Positions 51,846-59,024 of a stretch of 59,024 bases of DNA are shown in pieces (position 1 is the first letter of the stretch; every line of letters begins with the position of its first letter). A model generated the notes under the pieces. The model searched no databases. It saw nothing but the letters and a program-made list of their open reading frames with translations, and was not told where the DNA came from. The translations under genes and the position numbers were made by a program. Source of the DNA: Alphaproteobacteria bacterium (GTDB lineage Bacteria; Pseudomonadota; Alphaproteobacteria; Micavibrionales; CSBR16-224); the NCBI GenBank assembly GCA_021775895.1, contig JAJFGX010000089.1, forward strand, positions 1-59,024, written 5' to 3'.

Positions 51846-54800
51846 CTAAGTTATAAATTGTCTAATAGTCTGCCCTGCCAAAGTTAACATAGATACGTCA
51901 AGAACGGCCGCACGATCAATTTCAGATATCAATTGTTCTACATGAAAGAATTTATCTTTATTTCTTTTCTTCCACTCCTCCAATGGGTTTTTTGTTGAAG
52001 TTGGACAACCGCATGTGTCAATTACACCTCTCGCTATGACCGCTTGATAGTTATAAAAATCATCAACTAAACCACTTAAAGCCCTAGACTGCCAATGGTT
52101 CTCAGTATTCATATGTGCGCATTGCTGACGTAACCAACCTAAACGTAGACTTTGCCCTACACCAAAATACACTGCTGCTGTATTTTGTAGAGGCCCATTA
52201 CAGTGGCTGCCAATTTCTACAATATCTGGAATAGCATCTAATACAGGAGCATATGCAATTTCTCGTGCCAAACTCTCTGGCATACCTTCTAAAACAAATG
52301 CTTGCCTTCTTTCTTCAGACCTACCCTTAACATAGTGAGGTATTAAATCCTCTATAAGTCCAGAAAGTTTTTTCGCTCCACTAGATAAAGCCATCACCTC
52401 ATCTTTAATAGCACCCATAGGACTAGGACGTCGTAACATCCATGTTGTTATATGCTTCAATAAAGTGTACACATCATTTAAAGCTTTTGTTTGTACAGAG
52501 CTATCAACCTTACCATCTAATCCTTCAATACCGCTCCATAATTTATTGATATTAAATGCACCAGACATAATCAAAAATGCCTTAACAACGTCTACCGATG
52601 ATGCCCCTGTTTTCTCTGCTCTAGACTTTAAAAACACAGGCCCCATACGGTTAACAACTGTGTTTGCGAGAACGGTTGCTATGATTTCTCTTCTCAATCC
52701 ATGTGCTTTAATTTCCTTCTTGTATTTTTGTACAGGAACAGGGAAATAATTAAATAAGATTTCTTCCATTTCTGGTTCATCTGGTAAATCAGAGTCTAAA
52801 AGATCCTTAAATAATTTAATTTTCACATAGGACAATATGATAGATAATTCAGGCCTAGATAACCCTTGCCTATCTTGTAACATACGACCAATATCTTCGT
52901 GACTTGGTAAATTTTCAATTTTACGATCAAGCAAGCTTATTTGCTCTAAATCACGAATCAGTCCTGCATATAATGGTAATTGAGCAGGAGCTCTAAAAAG
53001 AGCTACAGACAAGGCCTGTGTTTGTTGATAGTTATCTTGTAAAACTAATTCTGCAACTTCATCTGTCATACTCTCCAAAAGGGCATTACGAGACTTTCGA
53101 GACATTTTATGTTTTGCATCTTGCTCAACACTACTTAAGAGAATTTTAATATTAACCTCATGGTCAGAACAATCAACGCCAGCAGAATTATCTATAAAGT
53201 CTGTATTCAAACGCCCACCACGCTGTGCAAACTCTATGCGTCCTTTTTGGGTCATGCCTAGGTTAGCCCCCTCACCTATAACTTTCGCATAAACCTCAGA
53301 TGCATCAACTCGCAATGCATCATTATTACGATCATCTGCATCAGCATTACTTTCTTGAGAGTGTTTAATATATGTTCCAATACCACCAAACCATATTAGT
53401 TCAACCTCTGATTTTAGCATTGCAGACATCAATTCATTAGGTGTAACTTTGTCTTTTTTAAGACCAAAACACTGCTTGATTTCAGGAGTTATTTTTAATG
53501 ATTTAGCTGACCTATCATAGACACAACCACCTTTTGATAGTTTCTTTACGTCATATTGATCCCAACCACCTCTAGCTTCAAACAAACGCTCCCTTTCTTT
53601 AAAGCTAACCAATGCATCAGGATTTGGATCACAAAAAATATGCACATGATTAAATGCTCCTTGCATACATATGTGCTTAGATAACAGCATACCATTACCA
53701 AAAACATCACCACCCATATCGCCGACACCTATTACTGTAAATTCTTCTTTCTGTGTATCTTTGCCCATTTCTCTAAAATGTCTCTTAACAGAATCCCACG
53801 CACCTCTTGCTGTAATACCCATTGCTTTATGATCATAACCAACAGAACCACCAGAGGCGAAGGCATCATCAAGCCAAAAGCCTGCACCTTGTGACAAATC
53901 ATTAGCAATGTCTGAAAAAGTGGCCGTTCCTTTATCAGCTGCTACAACTAAATATGTATCATCTTCATCATATCTAACTGTATTTTCGGGTGGAACAATC
54001 ACTCCCTTAACATTGTTATCAGTTAAATCAAGCAATGACTGCACAAATAACTTATAACAAGCTATTCCCTCTTCCATAAAAGCTTCTCTGCCGCCTTCTT
54101 TTGGTGGGTTTTTCAAAATAAAACCACCTTTTGATCCAACTGGCACTATCACAGCATTTTTTACCATTTGTGACTTTACTAACCCTAGAATCTCAGTTCT
54201 AAAATCATCAATCCGATCAGACCAGCGTATACCGCCACGAGCAATCTCTCCTCCACGCAAATGAACGGCCTCCAATCGACTTGAATACACAAAAATTTCC
54301 ACATGCGGACGTGGTTTAGGTACAAAATCAATGTTCTTACTATCCAATTTAAATGATAAACATAAACGTCTTTCACCATCTTCATCTTCTTGATAATAAT
54401 TGGTTCGCAGAGTGTTCTTAATCAAAGTCCAATAAGCCCTTAAAATATGATCATGATCTAAAATTGATACGTCATTTAATTTTTGCTCCAAGTTTTTCTC
54501 ATATTCATCTATTTTTATCTTACGTTCTTTTTCTGATAAATCTGGTTTGTGTCTTGTTTTATACATTCCAACCAAGTCACGCACGATATCAGAATGACTA
54601 GATAAAACCGTTTCAATATAACCACGACTATAAGGAAAGCGAGCTTGCTTTAAATAGCTTGTATAACTGCGTACAATCCAAACTTCTCTCCACGTTAAAC
54701 CAGCTTGTAAAATTAGAGCGTTCAGCTCATCATCTTCCGCCATTCGTTGCCATATACGAAAAAAGGCTCTTTCAAAGTTTTCTTTAACATCTTCAAGTTT

Positions 54801-56663
54801 AAAGCTAACACTATCGCCTGCATAAACAATGAAATCATGCACCCAAACAGAGCTAATGTCTTTAAGGCTATTTGGTTTTATACTAAATGGCATTTCTGAA
54901 ACTGACTCTAATCCCATATGATCTAATACAGTTAAGATGTCTGACAAACGTACTGGATCATGTTTGTGATACACTCTTAGGTGATATTCATTTTTGCTTG
55001 CTGCATTAACAGGTTGAAAAAAATCAACCGCAATATCATCTTCTTTACTATCTATCAGCAATTGAATGTGTTTGATATCTTTCACCGCACCGATCACACC
55101 AAAAGCATCTTGATATGAAATAGGAAAAGCATCTATATAATCATGTGCATAAACAACGCCTTTATCCTTTCCGTACTCTAAAATCAGTACAGATCTTAAT
55201 TTCTCTGCCCAGCTACGTCCAACTTCAATTAACTCTTTTTCGATTTCATCTGCATCAAACTCTACAATTGGTGGTGTCTCAATTAGAACAGTAAACAAAA
55301 CACGAGCAAGTGGACTATCATCTAATGTGGTATAAAAATTAGTACATACACCATCTAAATGTTTTTCCAGTATTGCCTCTACATTTTTTCTAAAGCGTGT
55401 ATCGTAGATATCACGAGGTACATAAACAAGACATGATACGTAACGCTCCAAAGGATCTTTACGAGCAAAAAAGGCAATGTTCTGCCTTTCTTGTAATTGC
55501 AATATACCTAGACTTGTCTCAACCAGCTCGTCTACTGAAAGCTGAAAAAGCTCATCTCGTGGATACTTTTCTAAAATATGTTCCAACGCTTTACGATCAT
55601 GAGAATCATGCCCTAGTCTTGTTTTGTCTAAAGTATCTTTAACTTTTTGCCTAACAAGAGGAACGTCTAAAGTACGGCAAGAATAAGTACTTGAAGTAAA
55701 CAAGCCTACAAAAACATGTTGTCCTATAATAGCTCCAGATTTATCAAATATTTTTACATTAATAACATCAAAAGGAACTCGCCTATGTACTGTAGAATAC
55801 TCATTAATCCACTTACTAACTACCACAGGTTCAGATGTTGAAGACAGCATTTCATATTCACGTTGCAATGTCATGCAATCTAGTACATGACGGCCATCTT
55901 TTAATAAACCAAGTTCACTGCTTTTAGCAACACTGCAATCCATATCACTAGCAGAGCTTTTCTTAAAATTATATTTTCTATAGCCTAGAAATGTAAAATT
56001 ATTTTTATAAATATAGTCTAAGAAATCGATTGCTTCAGCTCGTTCATTCTCACATATTTTCAATGAAGGTTTGCTAACTCCACGAATTGCACCTTGTAGA
56101 TTATCCAACATTTCATGCCAATCGTCTGTTGCGACACAAACATCATCTACAATGTTAGAAAGAGTTTCTGCCAAACCTTTACAAACATCATCTGGCAAAC
56201 GTTGCTCTAATTGAATGTGAATGCAAGATTCTAAAGCTCCATTTAATCTTGCCTCTTCCATATCAGCACTTATAGATTCTATTTTCCCTTTATTATTGCG
56301 TTTTACCCCGATAACTGGATGAAACAAAAATGATATAGAAAAATTATAATGTGCCAATTCTGACGCTATGGAATCAATCAGAAATGGTCTATCATTATTT
56401 ATAATTTCAATTACAGTATTATCCGCTTTCCACACATGATGTTCATTATCTGTGTTGTAAACACGTATTTTATTATGGCTCTTGTTCCGTTGGCTGCCCC
56501 ATTCGTAAAAATCACTCGCCATTTGCTCTAAAGTATTTTCACCAATATCTAACTTATCATTGGTTGATACTTGACTTATAAAACAATTCACAAAGTCTTT
56601 TTTTACATTGTTATTCATCAGAGCTTCCTTTTCTTTATTCGTTTCTTTTTTCTGAGCATGCAT
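51846..56663 (-). CDS. NAD-specific glutamate dehydrogenase, large type
   Basis: This enzyme converts glutamate to 2-oxoglutarate and ammonia in the catabolic direction. The 1605 residues match the ~180 kDa GDH class: an N-terminal regulatory half with ACT-like parts (about 1-700), the catalytic core with LRGGEIARGGIRWSDR (about 840) and PVGSKGGFILKNPP, and the NAD-binding segment with TVIGVGDMGGDVFGNGM. A C-terminal helical domain follows. The start at 56663 has GGGAG upstream; an ATG 45 bases later with AAGGA is equally possible. Confidence 0.95.
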   Translation of the reverse strand: MHAQKKETNKEKEALMNNNVKKDFVNCFISQVSTNDKLDIGENTLEQMASDFYEWGSQRNKSHNKIRVYNTDNEHHVWKADNTVIEIINNDRPFLIDSIASELAHYNFSISFLFHPVIGVKRNNKGKIESISADMEEARLNGALESCIHIQLEQRLPDDVCKGLAETLSNIVDDVCVATDDWHEMLDNLQGAIRGVSKPSLKICENERAEAIDFLDYIYKNNFTFLGYRKYNFKKSSASDMDCSVAKSSELGLLKDGRHVLDCMTLQREYEMLSSTSEPVVVSKWINEYSTVHRRVPFDVINVKIFDKSGAIIGQHVFVGLFTSSTYSCRTLDVPLVRQKVKDTLDKTRLGHDSHDRKALEHILEKYPRDELFQLSVDELVETSLGILQLQERQNIAFFARKDPLERYVSCLVYVPRDIYDTRFRKNVEAILEKHLDGVCTNFYTTLDDSPLARVLFTVLIETPPIVEFDADEIEKELIEVGRSWAEKLRSVLILEYGKDKGVVYAHDYIDAFPISYQDAFGVIGAVKDIKHIQLLIDSKEDDIAVDFFQPVNAASKNEYHLRVYHKHDPVRLSDILTVLDHMGLESVSEMPFSIKPNSLKDISSVWVHDFIVYAGDSVSFKLEDVKENFERAFFRIWQRMAEDDELNALILQAGLTWREVWIVRSYTSYLKQARFPYSRGYIETVLSSHSDIVRDLVGMYKTRHKPDLSEKERKIKIDEYEKNLEQKLNDVSILDHDHILRAYWTLIKNTLRTNYYQEDEDGERRLCLSFKLDSKNIDFVPKPRPHVEIFVYSSRLEAVHLRGGEIARGGIRWSDRIDDFRTEILGLVKSQMVKNAVIVPVGSKGGFILKNPPKEGGREAFMEEGIACYKLFVQSLLDLTDNNVKGVIVPPENTVRYDEDDTYLVVAADKGTATFSDIANDLSQGAGFWLDDAFASGGSVGYDHKAMGITARGAWDSVKRHFREMGKDTQKEEFTVIGVGDMGGDVFGNGMLLSKHICMQGAFNHVHIFCDPNPDALVSFKERERLFEARGGWDQYDVKKLSKGGCVYDRSAKSLKITPEIKQCFGLKKDKVTPNELMSAMLKSEVELIWFGGIGTYIKHSQESNADADDRNNDALRVDASEVYAKVIGEGANLGMTQKGRIEFAQRGGRLNTDFIDNSAGVDCSDHEVNIKILLSSVEQDAKHKMSRKSRNALLESMTDEVAELVLQDNYQQTQALSVALFRAPAQLPLYAGLIRDLEQISLLDRKIENLPSHEDIGRMLQDRQGLSRPELSIILSYVKIKLFKDLLDSDLPDEPEMEEILFNYFPVPVQKYKKEIKAHGLRREIIATVLANTVVNRMGPVFLKSRAEKTGASSVDVVKAFLIMSGAFNINKLWSGIEGLDGKVDSSVQTKALNDVYTLLKHITTWMLRRPSPMGAIKDEVMALSSGAKKLSGLIEDLIPHYVKGRSEERRQAFVLEGMPESLAREIAYAPVLDAIPDIVEIGSHCNGPLQNTAAVYFGVGQSLRLGWLRQQCAHMNTENHWQSRALSGLVDDFYNYQAVIARGVIDTCGCPTSTKNPLEEWKKRNKDKFFHVEQLISEIDRAAVLDVSMLTLAGQTIRQFIT

Positions 56664-56710
56664 TATATTTTTCTCCCTGAAACTGTCTTATATCTATTTT
56701 TAATCAGTCT

Positions 56711-57331
56711 TTACTCTTCTTTTTTTGCTTTCAAAACTGCATCACGTTTATCTTTATTCATTTGCAGTTCAATACGTTCCATCTCTGCACTTGATGCGTC
56801 TGAATAATTAGTTCCACCACATAGCCCCCCTACACCATAAGTCTCTGAAGGATAATTATATAATGACCATTTTTCTAATTTATCAGCAGTGCGTTTATAT
56901 GCATAAACAAGATATTCTTTTCCTTCTTCAAAAGGATACCCCATACAAGTCAAATTTTGTAGGCTTGTATGTAGCTCAAAGCTATTATTTTCCTCATCAC
57001 CTAATATATTTTTAACTTTATTAATAATTTCAGTGTTTTTTCCTTTATCTTCTTTTTCTTCTTTTTCCTCTTTGTCTTCTTTTTCTTCTATATCCTCTAC
57101 TTTTAATTTTTTTATAACGTCAAAAGTCACTATTACAGGTTTATCATCATAGCTAGTACGATAATATTTATATAGTGTTTTTACTTCTTTAACCTTACCA
57201 ACAAAAACAGAGTCAGATTGAGTCCAACGATAATCAAATGAGGCAGGTATACACCTACAAGCAGAAGCTTCAGTTGCGACGACAACAAGCAACACCGCTA
57301 AAAACAAAATAAATACTTTACAACTTCTCAT
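56711..57331 (-). CDS. Secreted NTR/TIMP-like protein with charged insert
   Basis: A signal peptide (about 5-24, ending SA) leads into CRCIPASFDY, matching the CxC start of NTR/TIMP-like domains, followed by SDSVFVGKVKEVKTL. Later YPFEEGKEYLVYAY, GLCGG and the Cys in LTCMGYP complete the domain (206 residues in all). An inserted run of KE/DKE repeats (about 97-118) lies in the middle. In animals such domains inhibit metalloproteases; bacterial members have no proven role. Confidence 0.7.
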   Translation of the reverse strand: MRSCKVFILFLAVLLVVVATEASACRCIPASFDYRWTQSDSVFVGKVKEVKTLYKYYRTSYDDKPVIVTFDVIKKLKVEDIEEKEDKEEKEEKEDKGKNTEIINKVKNILGDEENNSFELHTSLQNLTCMGYPFEEGKEYLVYAYKRTADKLEKWSLYNYPSETYGVGGLCGGTNYSDASSAEMERIELQMNKDKRDAVLKAKKEE

Positions 57332-57501
57332 AGAATATACTTTCCTTTTGGCTAATTAGAATTCACCAATATATCAAGTATAGGATAGAAAATATAAAAA
57401 TGTTATTAATTTATTATCTTAATTCTCCGCATAATGAAAAAAATAATGTATAATAAATGATAGTAACAATTTGCTATCACATCTCAGATTCGGTTTTACA
57501 C

Positions 57502-57870
57502 ATGAAAATATACAACACAACAAGTAGCCAGCCCATAAGTGGTGACAGAAAAAGTGACAAAGATTATGATGCTCAGAAAGATACTGGCGTTCTAACTAAA
57601 ATTAAGCCAAAAACTAAACGTCCATCAATGTATAAAGTATTATTACTTAATGATGATTATACTCCTATGGAGTTTGTGGTTATGATTTTGAAGCGTTTTT
57701 TCTTTAAGAATGAAACAGAATCTATAGATATTACCATGACAATACACCGCAAAGGTGTTGGTCTATGTGGAGTTTATACATATGAAATTGCAGAAACAAA
57801 AGTTGCACAAGTTATGGCGTGTGCTACAGAAAACGAACACCCATTACAATGCACGATGGAAAAGGAGTAA
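57502..57870 (+). CDS. clpS: ATP-dependent Clp protease adaptor ClpS
   Basis: ClpS brings N-degron substrates to ClpAP. The start at 57502 (MKIYNTTSS) was preferred because a TATAAT -10 lies at 57449-57454, too close to the longer frame at 57457. The 122-residue protein has [17 protein letters not shown] (N-degron pocket), [20 protein letters not shown], and the C-terminal strand PLQCTMEKE. It precedes clpA by 5 bases. Confidence 0.92.
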   Translation: MKIYNTTSSQPISGDRKSDKDYDAQKDTGVLTKIKPKTKRPSMYKVLLLNDDYTPMEFVVMILKRFFFKNETESIDITMTIHRKGVGLCGVYTYEIAETKVAQVMACATENEHPLQCTMEKE

Positions 57871-57875
57871 TAGCA

Positions 57876-59024
57876 ATGCTATCGACAAATCTTGAACAAA
57901 CACTTCATAGAGCATTAAATTATGCCAACACCAGAAAGCATGAGCTAGCTACACTTGAACATCTTTTACTTGCCTTAACCGAAGACCCTGATGGCCTGTC
58001 TGTTCTTAGAGCATGTGGAATTGACATTGAAGAACTACAAACTGAAATCACTTCTTATATTGATGGTGACTTATCAACATTAGTCCGTAGTGACCATACA
58101 GAAACACGTCCAACCACTGGCTTTCAACGTGTTCTACAACGGGCAGCTATCCAAGTGCAATCATCAGGTCGTGAGGAAGTCACAGGTGCTAACGTCATTA
58201 TTGCTATTTTTTCAGAGCAAGAAAGTCACGCCGTTTACTTCCTTACCTCAAGAGATATGAGCAGATTTGATGCTATTAATTATATCTCTCATGGCATCGC
58301 AAAAGTTCCAGACTACAGTGAAGAGCGTACAATACACGGCGTTGATGAAGATTACGACAGTGAAGATACAGTCAAAAATGGTAAAGATGCATTAGCTGAA
58401 TATTGCGTAGACCTTAATCAAAAAGCCAATAATGGACTCATTGATTCCTTAATCGGTCGTGAAGAGGAACTAGAACGCACAATACAAGTGTTATGCCGAA
58501 GAACAAAAAATAATCCACTATATGTTGGTGATTCAGGGGTTGGTAAAACTGCAATAGCTGAAGGACTAGCCTTACTAATCACCGAGGGCAATGTTCCAGA
58601 AGTTTTGAAAACCTCCACCATATTTGCACTAGATATGGGCTCATTACTTGCTGGCACACGATACAGAGGAGACTTTGAAGAACGCTTGAAAGCTGTAATG
58701 AAAGCCTTGGAAAACCATGAAGACGCAATATTATTTATTGATGAAATACATACAATCATAGGTGCAGGGGCGACCTCTGGCGGGGCAATGGACGCTTCAA
58801 ACCTTCTAAAACCATCTTTAGCAAACGGAGGACTACGTTGCATAGGATCAACAACTTATAAAGAGTACCGCAACCACTTTGAAAAAGATCGAGCATTAGT
58901 CCGCAGATTCCAAAAAATAGATGTAAAAGAACCATCACAAGCCGATGCAATTAAGATTCTACACGGCTTGCGTAAATACTACGAGAAACATCATGATGTT
59001 AAATACACTAGCGAAGCTCTGAAA
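57876..59024 (+). CDS. clpA: ATP-dependent Clp protease ATPase ClpA (cut by window end)
   Basis: AAGGAG precedes the ATG. The frame is open to the window end (383 codons). It contains the Clp N-terminal repeats (LEQTLHRALNYA, FQRVLQRAAIQVQ; about 1-145), an acidic linker, and the first AAA+ domain with Walker A GDSGVGKT (218-225), Walker B ILFIDEIHTI and the sensor region IGSTTYKEYRN. ClpA unfolds substrates for ClpP; clpP is not in the window. It overlaps no other gene and follows clpS in one operon. Confidence 0.95.
   Translation, partial: MLSTNLEQTLHRALNYANTRKHELATLEHLLLALTEDPDGLSVLRACGIDIEELQTEITSYIDGDLSTLVRSDHTETRPTTGFQRVLQRAAIQVQSSGREEVTGANVIIAIFSEQESHAVYFLTSRDMSRFDAINYISHGIAKVPDYSEERTIHGVDEDYDSEDTVKNGKDALAEYCVDLNQKANNGLIDSLIGREEELERTIQVLCRRTKNNPLYVGDSGVGKTAIAEGLALLITEGNVPEVLKTSTIFALDMGSLLAGTRYRGDFEERLKAVMKALENHEDAILFIDEIHTIIGAGATSGGAMDASNLLKPSLANGGLRCIGSTTYKEYRNHFEKDRALVRRFQKIDVKEPSQADAIKILHGLRKYYEKHHDVKYTSEALK

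Noticed and set aside
1-59024. CRISPR arrays, insertion sequences, rRNA genes, replication origin
   Set aside because: I saw no spacer-separated repeats, transposase genes, rRNA sequences or clusters of DnaA boxes; holC, dnaB and the ruv genes alone do not mark an origin.

Overview
The window is about 59 kb of AT-rich, gene-dense bacterial chromosome. The gene content indicates a Gram-negative alphaproteobacterium with LPS. Evidence: a PopZ-type polar organiser, a CpdR-type response regulator, the LpxI version of lipid A hydrolysis, a 1600-residue NAD-glutamate dehydrogenase, class II DAHP synthase, ClpS/ClpA, and a TadD-like pilus protein. Aromatic amino acid and fatty acid synthesis genes argue against an extremely reduced obligate endosymbiont, but species cannot be named from the sequence.

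Layout. 1-1546: an accessory edge with very small minus-strand ORFs and a HEPN-like gene broken across reading frames at poly(A) runs. 1571-9250: holC, pepA, lptF-lptG, miaA, an HtrA protease and hflC. 9333-9422: tRNA-Leu(GAG). 9565-12495: accA followed by lineage-specific proteins. 12506-16142: lpxB, a PP2C-like phosphatase, lpxI and lpxA (minus strand), bracketed by two paralogous two-cysteine membrane proteins. 17108-19729: alr and dnaB. 19837-23924: zinc-ribbon protein, cpdR, uppS, cdsA, rseP. 23932-28436: nfuA-like gene, ferredoxin-NADP reductase, a methyltransferase, trkH (apparently without a standard start codon), a TlpA-like thioredoxin and a tiny lipoprotein. 28563-34681: an OmpA-like lipoprotein, a DUF4153-like membrane protein, class II DAHP synthase, exonuclease I. 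34696-39637: ankyrin protein, then fabZ, lpxD, ompH/skp and bamA (minus strand). 39684-43180: TetR regulator, PfkB kinase and a YejA-like binding protein. 43288-44811: small exported proteins and two palindromic repeat elements. 44824-47029: ruvB, ruvA, ruvC. 47251-49070: exported small proteins and a TadD/secretin-N pair. 49334-51772: J-domain protein, truA, popZ. 51846-59024: giant glutamate dehydrogenase, NTR/TIMP-like secreted protein, clpS, and clpA cut by the window end.

The main theme is envelope biogenesis. LPS synthesis (lpxA, lpxB, lpxD, lpxI, fabZ), LPS export (lptF, lptG), outer-membrane protein assembly (bamA, skp), envelope proteolysis (htrA, rseP, hflC), and lipid and undecaprenyl carriers (accA, cdsA, uppS) are all present. 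The usual uppS-cdsA-dxr-rseP-bamA-skp-lpxD-fabZ-lpxA-lpxI-lpxB chain is broken into three blocks here. The least explained parts are the two-cysteine paralog pair around the lpx block, the phosphatase inside it, the frameshifted HEPN-like gene, the apparent AUA start of trkH and the dispersed palindromes.
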